From the NCBI GenBank assembly GCA_965249735.1, contig CBDFMS010000025.1, forward strand, positions 682,001-746,000: a stretch of 64,000 bases of DNA, read 5' to 3'. Source of the stretch: JANQSS01 sp965249735 (GTDB taxonomy: Bacteria; Bacteroidota; Bacteroidia; Chitinophagales; Saprospiraceae). The position numbers were made by a program, and so were the translations under genes. The stretch's first letter is position 1, and every line of letters begins with the position of its first letter. Under the pieces are notes generated by a model. It worked only from the letters and a program-made list of their open reading frames with translations. It was not told the origin of the DNA and did no database searches. Shown piece after piece: positions 11,077-20,377 of the stretch.

Positions 11077-12699
11077 ATGCAAAACAACATAATCAAAAAA
11101 ATCTTGGTCCTGTCAGTGTTCTGTTTGACTTTCGGGTCATGGACATTCGGGCAAGATAGATCAATGACATTGAGTTTGGTTGAGGCCACAGAGCCGGGAA
11201 ATGGCGCTGGACTTGCAACAGACTGTGACAATAATCAGATATGTTTCAATTTAATTGGAGTACCTTCTGCTAATTTGGTAGGGTATCAGGTGGCGAATTA
11301 TGACATTTGGTTGTCTACGACAGGAGGATTACCTATTAATGCCACTATTCCGATTACTTCTGAAACTAGTCGTATAGCATTTAATACGAACGATTTAGAA
11401 GGTAATATTGGAAATATGAGAGTTGGGGTTACAGATGCCGGAGGAGACCCAATTGATTTTGTGGCTGGTGAGAATGTACTTCACAATTTTTGTATCAGCT
11501 ATAACAATTTGGCAGAATTGCAGCTAGCCATTACAGCAGCTTCAACAGGCCTACCCGGCGGAAGTTCGATGGCTGCAAGTATAGACGGAGATCCAAGTAC
11601 CACAATTAATGTGTATTTGACCGAAGCTATTTTAGAAATGAATAGCAATACAATTTCTTGCATAAGAAATGTACAGCCACCTGAGTTAAGTGGATTGCCA
11701 GACGATGAGTGTAATAAATTCACAGAGGCTGAGGTTACGGCATTTGACTTTTGTCGAGATAATTTTACGAACGTCCAATATCAAATTGATACTGTGGCTT
11801 GCGATGACGGTATAGTGATTACCAGAACATGGACTGCACATGATGACTGCGGAAACGTGACTTCTGAAAGCCGTGTTAGCGTCTTTGACGATCATACACC
11901 GCCTCAGCTGTTCCGTTTGCCAGAGGATGAAACTTTGCATTGTGGAAGATTACCTGCTCCGGCTGAGATTTTCGCCGTTGATGGATGCAGCAAAACTTAT
12001 GTTGAGGTCGAAGATGATCTGGTGGAGGAAACAGAAGGGTACGAAGTTTGGCATAGAATTTTTACAGGATTTGATTTGTGTGGAAATAGCGCAAGCCATA
12101 CACAAACAATTACCATCATCACGGAAAGTGACTTGCAAGGAGAAATCTCTATTGGAGACCTAATCATTTGCACATCTGACGAAAATTTCGCCTCTATCGA
12201 AGTGGAGGGTGGAACGGGTACGTTGAGTTATGAATGGTCAATTTTAGGTCCAAACAGTTACATTCTTACTTCTCCAAATAAGCCATCTGTGAAATTCAAG
12301 ATTGGTTTCGGTGATGTGACTTTAGTCGTTAATATTACGGATGAAGAGGGGTGTATGATTACTCGACAAGCCTCTGTATTATGTGATAAGAGGATTGAAA
12401 ACCATAATAGAAATGGAAGTTTGGAAGGTTCTCAGGAGTCATTTAAATACATAGGACACTATCCGGATCCTGTAACAACTGAAGTAACAATTGAAATAGA
12501 AAGTCGAGAGAATATCGAGGCTGCTTCTATCGTATTGTTTGATATGTCAGGTAAACGAATTGAATCTTCTACAATAGACTTGAGCGAAGGACTTCATCCA
12601 TATGAAGTATCTACTCGGAATCTCCCAGCTGGTGTGTATTCTGTTCTGATTGAAGAACAAGGATCAGCAGCGATATTCCGATTTGTAAAAGTCAATTAG
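11077..12699 (+). CDS. T9SS type A sorted secreted protein
   Basis: 540 residues. The signal peptide is residues 1 to about 26, with a Lys-rich start and a hydrophobic core ending in SWTFGQ. The next roughly 150 residues form a beta-rich domain that looks cohesin-like (weak call by eye). Then come two cysteine-rich HYR/Ig-like stretches, with DDCGNVTSESRVSVFDDHTPP and the C-G-N-x-S pattern. The last about 80 residues are a type A T9SS C-terminal domain (YPDPVTTEVTIEI, LFDMSGKRI, LPAGVYSVLIE), so the product should cross the outer membrane by type IX secretion. It starts 18 bp after the giant repeat gene, suggesting one transcript and a joint surface function. The function beyond secretion is unknown. 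Confidence 0.85.
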   Translation: MQNNIIKKILVLSVFCLTFGSWTFGQDRSMTLSLVEATEPGNGAGLATDCDNNQICFNLIGVPSANLVGYQVANYDIWLSTTGGLPINATIPITSETSRIAFNTNDLEGNIGNMRVGVTDAGGDPIDFVAGENVLHNFCISYNNLAELQLAITAASTGLPGGSSMAASIDGDPSTTINVYLTEAILEMNSNTISCIRNVQPPELSGLPDDECNKFTEAEVTAFDFCRDNFTNVQYQIDTVACDDGIVITRTWTAHDDCGNVTSESRVSVFDDHTPPQLFRLPEDETLHCGRLPAPAEIFAVDGCSKTYVEVEDDLVEETEGYEVWHRIFTGFDLCGNSASHTQTITIITESDLQGEISIGDLIICTSDENFASIEVEGGTGTLSYEWSILGPNSYILTSPNKPSVKFKIGFGDVTLVVNITDEEGCMITRQASVLCDKRIENHNRNGSLEGSQESFKYIGHYPDPVTTEVTIEIESRENIEAASIVLFDMSGKRIESSTIDLSEGLHPYEVSTRNLPAGVYSVLIEEQGSAAIFRFVKVN

Positions 12700-12793
12700 T
12701 AGATTCTTGAGCTGATGGATTATTAGATATAGACTACTGAACGGGCTTTTATCGAGGCAATTGGTTTTGAGATTCAAAGGTGAAATCAGTTGA

Positions 12794-12824
12794 TTTGCGT
12801 TTAAGCCAAAAAAGACTACCTTTG
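12794..12824 (+). promoter_or_regulatory. Bacteroidota-type promoter for rimP-nusA-infB
   Basis: TTTG at 12794-12797 is followed after 19 bases by TACCTTTG at 12817-12824. This matches the -33 TTTG / -7 TAnnTTTG pattern of Bacteroidota housekeeping promoters. It lies 70 bp upstream of rimP and directly before the leader hairpin. Confidence 0.7.
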
Positions 12825-12845
12825 CGGTAGATATAAGAAAAAGAG

Positions 12846-12875
12846 AAGAGGGAACTGTCCGAGTTCCCTTTTTTT
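12846..12875 (+). terminator. Hairpin plus U-tract in the rimP leader (possible attenuator)
   Basis: GGGAACT (12850-12856), a five-base loop, AGTTCCC (12862-12868), then seven T residues. Flanking A/T pairs extend the stem. The form is that of an intrinsic terminator, but it sits between the promoter and the first gene of the operon, 19 bp before the rimP start. A leader attenuator is therefore more likely than an end-of-operon terminator. Confidence 0.65.
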
Positions 12876-12894
12876 GTATAGGTAGTTCGTAGTT

Positions 12895-13386
12895 ATGTTG
12901 AAGAAGTCAGTCAAACTCAAAGTGTTGGATCTTTTGTCAAAAAAGTTTGAAGAAGAAGAGTTTGCTTCGCTCTTTTTGGTAGATGTCACAAGTAATGAGA
13001 AATCCGAATTTATTCGAATTTACATTGATGGAGATCAAGGTGTTCGTTTTTCAGATTGCCAACAGATCAGTAGGTACCTGGAATCCTTCCTGGATGAAGA
13101 TCCAGGAGTGGGAGATTCATATACGCTTGAAGTTTCTTCACCGGGTGTAAAACGACCTTTAGACAATATGAGGCAATTTCCTCAGCATACTGGCAGGACA
13201 TTTAAAGTGCGATGGCTGGACGACAAATTAAGTGAATTAAAATTAGTTGATGTCCAGGGAGAGTGCCTGATTTTTGAAACGATTATATCGAAAAAGAAAA
13301 AGTCAAAAAATAAAACTCAAGAAAGAGTCGAAACGGACTTAACTAAGATTAAAGAAGCCGTTGTAAAATTATCTTTTAATAAATAA
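12895..13386 (+). CDS. rimP: Ribosome maturation factor RimP
   Basis: 163 residues, the usual length for the family, which helps maturation of the 30S subunit in the cytoplasm. The N-terminal domain contains the conserved stretch RIYIDGDQGVRFSDCQQISR followed by the family motif YTLEVSSPGVKRPL (about residues 78-92). The C-terminal part is the Sm-like barrel, with a basic KKKKSKNK insert near the end. It is the first gene of rimP-nusA-infB, a gene order conserved across bacteria, with 14 bp to nusA. Its transcript starts behind the leader hairpin described separately. Confidence 0.95.
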   Translation: MLKKSVKLKVLDLLSKKFEEEEFASLFLVDVTSNEKSEFIRIYIDGDQGVRFSDCQQISRYLESFLDEDPGVGDSYTLEVSSPGVKRPLDNMRQFPQHTGRTFKVRWLDDKLSELKLVDVQGECLIFETIISKKKKSKNKTQERVETDLTKIKEAVVKLSFNK

Positions 13387-13400
13387 TACTATCATATGTC

Positions 13401-14639
13401 ATGTTAAATCTAGTCGAAACATTTGCTGATTTTAAAGATGGAAAGAATATTGACAGACCGACAATGGTTCGCGTTCTGGAAGATGTTTTTCGTACTTTAA
13501 TTAAAAAGAAATATGGGTCGGATGAGAATTTTGATGTTATTGTAAATACGACCAAAGGAGATCTTGAATTGTGGCGTGTACGAGAGATTGTTGAAGATGG
13601 AGAAGTGCTCGATGAATCGAGACAAATATCTGAAAGTGAGGCTCAGGCGATAGACGATTCGTACGAAGTCGGAGAAGAATGCTATGAACAACTGCAGCTG
13701 GAAGATTTTGGCCGGCGTGCTATTATGGCTGCGAGACAAACATTGATTTCCAGGATAATGGAACTGGAAAAAGACGAAGTATTTAAAAAATATTCTGATC
13801 GAATTGGAGAAATAGTACTTGGTGAGGTTCACCAGGTATTAAAACGAGAATTATTGGTTTTAGACGATAATACTGGAAATGAATTGATCCTGCCACGCCA
13901 TGAAATGATACGTGGAGATTTTTTCAAAAAAGGTGACATGGTACGAGGAATTATTAAAAAAGTAGAAATGCGAAATAATAATCCTGTAGTGATCATGTCT
14001 CGAACAGATGAGCAGTTTTTAGCCAAATTGATGGAACAAGAAGTTCCGGAAATAGAAGATGGGCTAATTACCATAAAGAAAATTGTTCGTTTCCCGGGAG
14101 ATCGTGCCAAGGTCGCAGTGGAATCATATGACGATCGTATTGATCCTGTAGGCGCATGTGTTGGGATGAAAGGTTCCCGAATTCATGGAATTGTTCGTGA
14201 GTTGAGAAACGAAAACATTGATATAATTAATTACACAAATAATAGAAGTCTGTTTATTCAAAGATCACTAACACCTGCAAAAGTATCGAGCATCGAATTA
14301 GATGATGAGACCATGCGGGCATCGGTGTTCTTCAAACCGGATCAAGTGTCGTTGGCTATAGGTAAAGGTGGTTCAAACATAAAATTGGCCAGCTTGCTGA
14401 CTGAATATGAAATCGACGTGTACCGGGATACAGATGATTTTGAAATCGAGGATGTTGATTTAGATGAATTTGCCGATGAGATCGAAAATTGGATAATTGC
14501 TTCTTTAAAATCAACCGGTTGTGATACGGCAAGATCAGTTTTGGAATTGTCGAAAGAAGATTTAATCAGAAGAACCGACTTAGAAGAAGAAACCATAGTC
14601 GAGGTATTGAAGATTCTGGCTTCTGAATTTGAGGAATAG
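13401..14639 (+). CDS. nusA: Transcription termination/antitermination factor NusA
   Basis: 412 residues, the short form common in Bacteroidota. NusA binds RNA polymerase and modulates pausing, termination and antitermination. In order: an N-terminal polymerase-binding domain (about 1-130), an S1 domain (about 130-205), and two KH domains (about 230-350) with the motifs GACVGMKGSRIHGIVREL and LAIGKGGSNIKLA. A short acidic tail with a helix-hairpin-like segment follows. The ATG at 13401 is used because the ATG six bases upstream runs into a stop at its fourth codon. It is the middle gene of the operon and could act on the leader hairpin upstream of rimP (inference). Confidence 0.96.
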   Translation: MLNLVETFADFKDGKNIDRPTMVRVLEDVFRTLIKKKYGSDENFDVIVNTTKGDLELWRVREIVEDGEVLDESRQISESEAQAIDDSYEVGEECYEQLQLEDFGRRAIMAARQTLISRIMELEKDEVFKKYSDRIGEIVLGEVHQVLKRELLVLDDNTGNELILPRHEMIRGDFFKKGDMVRGIIKKVEMRNNNPVVIMSRTDEQFLAKLMEQEVPEIEDGLITIKKIVRFPGDRAKVAVESYDDRIDPVGACVGMKGSRIHGIVRELRNENIDIINYTNNRSLFIQRSLTPAKVSSIELDDETMRASVFFKPDQVSLAIGKGGSNIKLASLLTEYEIDVYRDTDDFEIEDVDLDEFADEIENWIIASLKSTGCDTARSVLELSKEDLIRRTDLEEETIVEVLKILASEFEE

Positions 14640-14706
14640 TTGGTCGTCGTACCTGCACTTCCTATTTTTGTGTAACTGAACAAGAAAACAGTATAGCTGA
14701 GATTTA

Positions 14707-17367
14707 ATGACGAAAAGGCTAATTAAAATAGCAAAAGAACTGAACGTAGGTACATCTACGATTGTGGACTTCTTGACCGACAAAGGCTTTGAGATTGCCA
14801 ATCGACCGACTTCATTGGTTACTGACGAAATGTATGCTGAATTACTCAAAGAGTTTCAGAATTCAATGGTGGTTAAAGAACAAGCAGATCAACTTATTCT
14901 TGGTAACAGACCTCCTAAAGTTGAACCACAAAAAGAATTGTTTACTACTAGTGTACCGGCAACTGCTAAACCAGACCCCAAAGTAGCAACCGAAGAGCCT
15001 CCCAAAGAAAAAGAAGAGAAGCCAAAAGAGGAAGTGGTTGAAGCAAGCATTAAAGATGAAGACAAGCCAAAAATTAAAGTCGTTGGCAAAATTGATCTGG
15101 ACCCACCTAAAGTTGAAAAAGAGGAAGTTGAACCAGTAGAGCAAGAGAAAGAAGTTGTTAGTGAAGAACCAACAGGTGAGAGTGCAAGTGATACTGCTCA
15201 AAAAGAAGAATTAATTCGGGCGAATACCCCGCAGCTAAAAGGATTGAAAATTTTAGGCAAAATTGACAAGTCTAAAATCGAAAAACCAAAACCTAAGAAA
15301 AAAGAGCAGCCAAAAGCAAAAGAGAGTGCTGAAGATGCTGCGAAACGAAAAAGGAAGCGCACAAGAAAGAAAATTACTGCTCGAGATATAGAGCGAGATC
15401 GGCGTAATCAAAGGAAGAAGAGAGCCGAAACCAAGGAAATTTCCCAAAAGGAGATCGAGGACCAAATCAAGGCAACAATGGCACGACTGAGTGGAGGAGG
15501 AAAAAGCAAGCGCCAAAAAATGCGTCGTGATAAACGGGAAGTCATTCGTGAAAAACAGGAACAAGACGAGCTTGAAAAAGCTGATTCCAAACTGCGTGTA
15601 ACAGAATTTATTTCTGTTTCGGATTTTGCGAATTTGATGAATGTATCGCCTACTGAAGTGATCATGACATGTATGAATTTGGGCGTTATCGTCTCGATCA
15701 ATCAGCGATTAGATGCTGAGATCATTGAAGTTGTTGCTGAAGAATTTAATCATGAGATCGAATTTATTTCGGCCGAAGAGCAGGTCCAAATTGTTGAAGA
15801 TGAAGATGATGGTCTGGACGATGATACACCACGATCACCAATTGTTACCGTTATGGGACATGTCGATCACGGGAAAACTTCCTTATTGGATTATATCAGA
15901 GAGGCGAATGTTGCAGGGGGTGAAGCCGGTGGTATTACTCAACACATAGGAGCTTATGAAGTCCATGTTGGAAAAGATCAAAAACGAATTACATTTTTAG
16001 ATACACCGGGACACGAGGCCTTTACAGCCATGCGAGCACGTGGAGCTAAAATCACAGATATCGCCGTGATTATAGTGGCTGCAGATGATCGGATAATGCC
16101 ACAAACCAAGGAGGCCATCTCACATGCCCAGGCAGCTGGAGTACCCATTGTGTTTGCAATCAATAAAATAGACAAAGACGGCGCAGACCCTGAACGCATT
16201 AAGCAAGAACTGGCCAGTATGAACCTCATGGTTGAAGATTGGGGAGGAAAATACCAATCTCAGGATATCTCCGCAAAATCCGGTGAAAATATAGACTTGT
16301 TGCTCGAAAAAATTCTATTAGAAGCTGAATTACTGGACTTGAAGTCAAACCCCGAAAAGAAGGCTACAGGAGCTGTTTTGGAAGCCTCGTTGGACAAAGG
16401 AAGAGGTTATGTGACTAAACTATTGGTTGCAAATGGAACACTACACATTGGCGATCCCGTGCTGGCAGGTGAACATAGTGGTAAAGTCAAGGCCATGTTC
16501 AATGAACGAGGCAAAAAGATAAAGATAGCTGGACCATCTTCACCTGTTTTACTCCTGGGACTTTCTGGAGCACCTCAGGCAGGAGAAAACTTCAAAGTGA
16601 TGGATAGTGAGCAAGAAGCAAGAGGCATTGCCACAAAACGATCACAAATATTAAGAGAACAGAATACAAGAGCGTCAAAACGAATTTCATTGGATGAAAT
16701 TGGCAGACGTCTTGCACTTGGAACATTTAAGGAACTTAACCTCATTGTCAAAGGGGATGTTGATGGTTCTGTAGAGGCGCTGTCTGATTCTCTGATTAAA
16801 TTGTCACAGGAGACAGTCGGTGTCAACGTGATCCATAAAGCAGTTGGTCAGATCATCGAATCTGATGTACTCCTGGCCAGCGCGTCAGATGCCATCATCA
16901 TTGGATTCCAGGTTCGACCTTCCCTTGGAGCAAGAAAGGTGGCTGAGAAAGAAGGCGTTCAGATAAAAACGTATTCCATCATTTACGAGGCTATTGAAGA
17001 GATTAAAATGGCTATCGAGGGCATGCTCGAACCGACCAAGGAAGAGAAGATTACAGGCCTTGTCGAAATTCGTGAAACATATAAAATATCTAAGGTGGGC
17101 ACAATCGCAGGTTGCTTGGTGATTGAAGGAAAAATTGCTCGAAATTCACACGTACGCGTTGTACGCGATGGTATTGTTATTTATCCAACCAAAGAAGGTG
17201 CAAAAGGAGAAATATCAAGTCTCAAACGATTTAAAGATGATGTCAAAGAAGTGAAGAATGGCATTGAATGTGGTATTACAGTTAAAAATTATAACGATAT
17301 CAAAGTCGGGGATATGATTGAGGCGTATGAAATTATTGAAATCAAACAAACATTAGATATGTCCTAA
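14707..17367 (+). CDS. infB: Translation initiation factor IF-2
   Basis: 886 residues. IF-2 is the GTPase that places initiator tRNA on the ribosome. An N-terminal IF2_N module (about 1-55) precedes a long Lys/Glu-rich linker (about 80-290), low in complexity as usual for the family, and a second IF2_N-like module (about 295-355). The GTPase starts near residue 378 with G1 GHVDHGKT, G2 GGITQHIGAY, G3 DTPGHEAF and G4 NKID. Domains II to IV follow to the C-terminus. It lies 67 bp downstream of nusA and is the last clear member of the operon. Confidence 0.97.
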   Translation: MTKRLIKIAKELNVGTSTIVDFLTDKGFEIANRPTSLVTDEMYAELLKEFQNSMVVKEQADQLILGNRPPKVEPQKELFTTSVPATAKPDPKVATEEPPKEKEEKPKEEVVEASIKDEDKPKIKVVGKIDLDPPKVEKEEVEPVEQEKEVVSEEPTGESASDTAQKEELIRANTPQLKGLKILGKIDKSKIEKPKPKKKEQPKAKESAEDAAKRKRKRTRKKITARDIERDRRNQRKKRAETKEISQKEIEDQIKATMARLSGGGKSKRQKMRRDKREVIREKQEQDELEKADSKLRVTEFISVSDFANLMNVSPTEVIMTCMNLGVIVSINQRLDAEIIEVVAEEFNHEIEFISAEEQVQIVEDEDDGLDDDTPRSPIVTVMGHVDHGKTSLLDYIREANVAGGEAGGITQHIGAYEVHVGKDQKRITFLDTPGHEAFTAMRARGAKITDIAVIIVAADDRIMPQTKEAISHAQAAGVPIVFAINKIDKDGADPERIKQELASMNLMVEDWGGKYQSQDISAKSGENIDLLLEKILLEAELLDLKSNPEKKATGAVLEASLDKGRGYVTKLLVANGTLHIGDPVLAGEHSGKVKAMFNERGKKIKIAGPSSPVLLLGLSGAPQAGENFKVMDSEQEARGIATKRSQILREQNTRASKRISLDEIGRRLALGTFKELNLIVKGDVDGSVEALSDSLIKLSQETVGVNVIHKAVGQIIESDVLLASASDAIIIGFQVRPSLGARKVAEKEGVQIKTYSIIYEAIEEIKMAIEGMLEPTKEEKITGLVEIRETYKISKVGTIAGCLVIEGKIARNSHVRVVRDGIVIYPTKEGAKGEISSLKRFKDDVKEVKNGIECGITVKNYNDIKVGDMIEAYEIIEIKQTLDMS

Positions 17368-17423
17368 TGTGCTTCTGATTCCTATTGAATATTTGACCAG
17401 TAATTATTATTTAAATTCTTTTT

Positions 17424-18194
17424 TTGACCGTTCAAGAGCTAGATCAACTAGTTGTCAATTACAACACGCCTGACTTTATTGAACATGATCCGATATCGAT
17501 CCCACATCAATTTTCTCGCAAACAGGATATAGAAATTGCCGCCCTTATTGCTGCTACATTTGCATGGGGCACAAGAAAAACAATCATAAATAAATCCAAC
17601 GACTTTTTACATCGTATGGATTGGGCTCCATACCAATTCATTACCTCATTCGAGCCCACAGATTTACGCGCTTTTCAATCGTTCAAGCATAGAACATTTA
17701 ATGGTGAAGACGCCATAAGTTTGTTGTATTTTTTGCAGCATCATTATAATGGACATGACAGCCTGGAGGATTTCTTCCTGGGGAGCCAAAAGGACGTCGT
17801 ATTTCATGGCTTGAATAAATTAAATAAACAGTTTCGAACATTACCTTCAACGGCCAATAGAAGTTATAAACATGTCTCGAATCCCGGTAAGAATTCTGCA
17901 TGTAAACGGCTAAATATGTTCTTGAGGTGGATGGTTAGGCAAGATAATTGTGGCGTCGATTTTGGAATTTGGAAAAATATTTCTCCATCAGAATTAATTA
18001 TACCGTTGGATGTTCATGTATTGCGTAGTGCCAAAAAAATAGGGTTACTGAATGTAGAAAAAGCAACGTGGAAAACAGCCCTCATATTGACAAATAAGCT
18101 TCGGGAATTTGATCGGGAAGATCCGGTTAAATACGACTTTGCCTTATTCAATCTGAGTTTGGAACGAAAATCTTCGCCTTTCGATGATAAATAG
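17424..18194 (+). CDS. DUF2400 / TIGR02757 family protein
   Basis: 256 residues, full length for this family of unknown function found mainly in Bacteroidota. Recognisable features are YNTPDFIEHDPISIPHQFS at the N-terminus, the IAATFAWGTRKTIINKSN segment, and the end motif DPVKYDFALFNL, which recalls helix-hairpin-helix DNA glycosylase-like folds (inference). The start is a TTG at 17424. A stop lies 12 bp upstream in frame and no ATG is available before the conserved N-terminal motif, so the non-ATG start is needed. It follows infB after 56 bp and may be co-transcribed. Confidence 0.85.
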   Translation: MTVQELDQLVVNYNTPDFIEHDPISIPHQFSRKQDIEIAALIAATFAWGTRKTIINKSNDFLHRMDWAPYQFITSFEPTDLRAFQSFKHRTFNGEDAISLLYFLQHHYNGHDSLEDFFLGSQKDVVFHGLNKLNKQFRTLPSTANRSYKHVSNPGKNSACKRLNMFLRWMVRQDNCGVDFGIWKNISPSELIIPLDVHVLRSAKKIGLLNVEKATWKTALILTNKLREFDREDPVKYDFALFNLSLERKSSPFDDK

Positions 18195-18303
18195 AATGCA
18201 GGATAGGTCGTATTAGATCACTATAAAAACAAATGATGCGAAGAATGTTTACCTTAGACAATGTGAACACACTATAATATAACCTCAAGTAAATCGCTAA
18301 CCA

Positions 18304-18819
18304 ATGTTTAGACTTCACACCACTATTCTAGTTATTGTCATTTTTATTGTTGGACTTTCTTCCTGTACAACGCATTATTATATTGTTCGACATGCCGAAA
18401 AAGCGAACAGCACTAGTAATACACCCCTATCCGGTGCCGGAGAGACACGGGCAGATGATTTAAGGGACTACCTGGCGGATAAAGGAATTGACAATATCTA
18501 TGTGTCCCAATACCTGAGAACGCAACAAACGGCAGAACCGACGGCGACGTTGACCGGTCTCACCCACGTGGTCTATGATGTTCCTTCTCAAAGTGCGAAT
18601 TTGATTACTCAGTTAAAAACACATGGAGACAATCGCAGCATTCTTGTGGTCAACCATAGCACCACAGTTCCCAATATCATTGACGAATTGATGAATGCTC
18701 CTCAAGGGATTGTCATACAGGAATCTGAATTTGACAACATCTACCATGTCAGGGTTAAACGTTGTCTGAGTACTACCAGGCATTTCAACCAGATTAACTA
18801 CGGACAACCAACCAACTAG
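18304..18819 (+). CDS. Histidine phosphatase family lipoprotein (SixA/PGAM-like)
   Basis: 171 residues. A hydrophobic N-terminus ends in the lipobox LSSC with Cys21, so the protein is probably lipid-anchored outside the cytoplasmic membrane. The catalytic RHG-type motif is VRHAEK (R29, H30). Supporting residues R72 in SQYLRTQQTAEPT and the second histidine H118 in VVNHST are present, so an active phosphohistidine-type phosphatase is expected. The substrate is unknown. It stands alone, with 109 bp upstream and 166 bp downstream. Confidence 0.85.
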   Translation: MFRLHTTILVIVIFIVGLSSCTTHYYIVRHAEKANSTSNTPLSGAGETRADDLRDYLADKGIDNIYVSQYLRTQQTAEPTATLTGLTHVVYDVPSQSANLITQLKTHGDNRSILVVNHSTTVPNIIDELMNAPQGIVIQESEFDNIYHVRVKRCLSTTRHFNQINYGQPTN

Positions 18820-18943
18820 TTCAATTCGATCATATCGCATTTACGATTTGAACTCTTGCTCTTTTCATTTGTCTAATGAGCTGAGGACAATGACTCTGCA
18901 ACATTGGGATATGCTTTAGCACCACTGTAATTAAGGAAAATTG

Positions 18944-18951
18944 TACCTTTG
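18944..18951 (+). promoter_or_regulatory. Probable -7 box of the ahcY promoter
   Basis: TACCTTTG matches the Bacteroidota -7 consensus TAnnTTTG and lies 34 bp before the ahcY start. No good TTTG is visible at the -33 position. Confidence 0.45.
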
Positions 18952-18985
18952 CACCACTTTAGAAAAAAAATAAAATTTTATTGCA

Positions 18986-20299
18986 ATGCAAACTGTAGAA
19001 ACTAAACCAATGTACAAGGTAAAAGACATAAATCTGGCAGCCTGGGGCCGAAAAGAAATGAAGCTTGCTGAAGCTGAAATGCCAGGACTGATGGCATTGA
19101 GGAAAGATTATGGAGAATCTCAACCATTGAAAGGCACGCGTATCGCCGGATGTCTGCACATGACGATTCAAACCGCAGTATTAATCGAGACACTCAAAGA
19201 ATTAGGAGCAGAAGTTTCCTGGTCTTCTTGTAACATTTTTTCAACACAAGACCATGCCGCCTCAGCGATTGCTGCTGCAGGAATTCCTGTATTTGCATGG
19301 AAAGGAGAAACAGAAGAAGAATATGACTGGTGCATTGAACAAACATTGTTTGCATTCGAAGGCGGGAAGCCATTGAACATGATTTTAGATGATGGTGGTG
19401 ACTTGACCAATTTGGTATTGGATAAATACCCTGAATTGGCCGCTAATATTCGAGGAATAAGCGAAGAAACTACCACTGGTGTTCACCGTTTGTATGAGCG
19501 TGAAGAAAAAGGGACATTACCAATGCCCGCTATCAATGTCAATGATTCTGTGACAAAGTCCAAATTTGATAATAAATACGGATGTAAAGAATCATGTGTC
19601 GATGCAATTCGTCGTGCCACGGATATCATGATGGCAGGAAAAGTAGCTGTTGTAGCCGGATATGGTGATGTAGGGAAAGGTTCAGCTGCTTCATTGAGAG
19701 GTGCTGGTTGCCGTGTGATTGTAACAGAAATTGATCCAATATGTGCACTTCAAGCTGCCATGGATGGATTTGAAGTGAAAAAAATGATGGATGCCGTTAA
19801 AGAGGCAAACATTGTCGTCACAGCTACCGGTAATAAAGATATTATCGCTGAAAAACACTTCAGAGCCATGAACGACAAAACCATTGTTTGTAACATTGGT
19901 CACTTCGATAATGAAATTGACATGGCATGGTTGAATGGAACATATGGTGATACAAAAGATGAAATCAAACCGCAGGTTGATTTGTACAACGTAGACGGAA
20001 ATGACCTTGTCGTTCTTGCTGAAGGTCGACTCGTGAATCTTGGTTGTGCAACAGGCCATCCATCTTTCGTCATGTCAAACTCATTCACAAACCAGACATT
20101 AGCTCAAATGGAATTGTGGAATAATCATGAGAATTATGAAAACAAGGTCTATGTCTTGCCAAAACATCTTGATGAAAAAGTAGCGCGACTGCATCTTGCC
20201 AAAATTGGTGTGGTACTCGAAGAGCTATCTCAGGATCAGGCCGATTACATTAAAGTACCTGTTGATGGTCCATATAAGCCGGAATATTACAGATACTAA
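18986..20299 (+). CDS. ahcY: Adenosylhomocysteinase
   Basis: 437 residues, standard length. It hydrolyses S-adenosylhomocysteine to adenosine and homocysteine with bound NAD, clearing the inhibitor left by methyltransferases in the cytoplasm. Visible motifs are CLHMTIQTAVL (active-site His), LDDGGDLTNL, GISEETTTGVHRL, the NAD-binding loop VAGYGDVGKGSA, and the C-terminal KVPVDGPYKPEYYRY that completes the neighbouring subunit's cofactor site. A -7-like box lies upstream and an intrinsic terminator directly downstream, so it is probably monocistronic. Confidence 0.98.
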   Translation: MQTVETKPMYKVKDINLAAWGRKEMKLAEAEMPGLMALRKDYGESQPLKGTRIAGCLHMTIQTAVLIETLKELGAEVSWSSCNIFSTQDHAASAIAAAGIPVFAWKGETEEEYDWCIEQTLFAFEGGKPLNMILDDGGDLTNLVLDKYPELAANIRGISEETTTGVHRLYEREEKGTLPMPAINVNDSVTKSKFDNKYGCKESCVDAIRRATDIMMAGKVAVVAGYGDVGKGSAASLRGAGCRVIVTEIDPICALQAAMDGFEVKKMMDAVKEANIVVTATGNKDIIAEKHFRAMNDKTIVCNIGHFDNEIDMAWLNGTYGDTKDEIKPQVDLYNVDGNDLVVLAEGRLVNLGCATGHPSFVMSNSFTNQTLAQMELWNNHENYENKVYVLPKHLDEKVARLHLAKIGVVLEELSQDQADYIKVPVDGPYKPEYYRY

Positions 20300-20323
20300 A
20301 TCAATCCAGAAACAAAATTGATA

Positions 20324-20358
20324 AAAACGTCGTTTTACACCGTAGAACGACGTTTTTT
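20324..20358 (+). terminator. Intrinsic terminator after ahcY
   Basis: AAAACGTCGTT (20324-20334) pairs with AACGACGTTTT (20346-20356) across an 11-base loop and runs into a T-tract (20353-20358). It begins 25 bp after the ahcY stop. Confidence 0.85.
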
Positions 20359-20377
20359 ATTTTAGTATATTTTGTAC

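Noticed and set aside
11873..12163. 96-codon plus-strand ORF inside the T9SS protein gene
   Set aside because: Out of frame with a well-supported coding sequence and lacking any domain.
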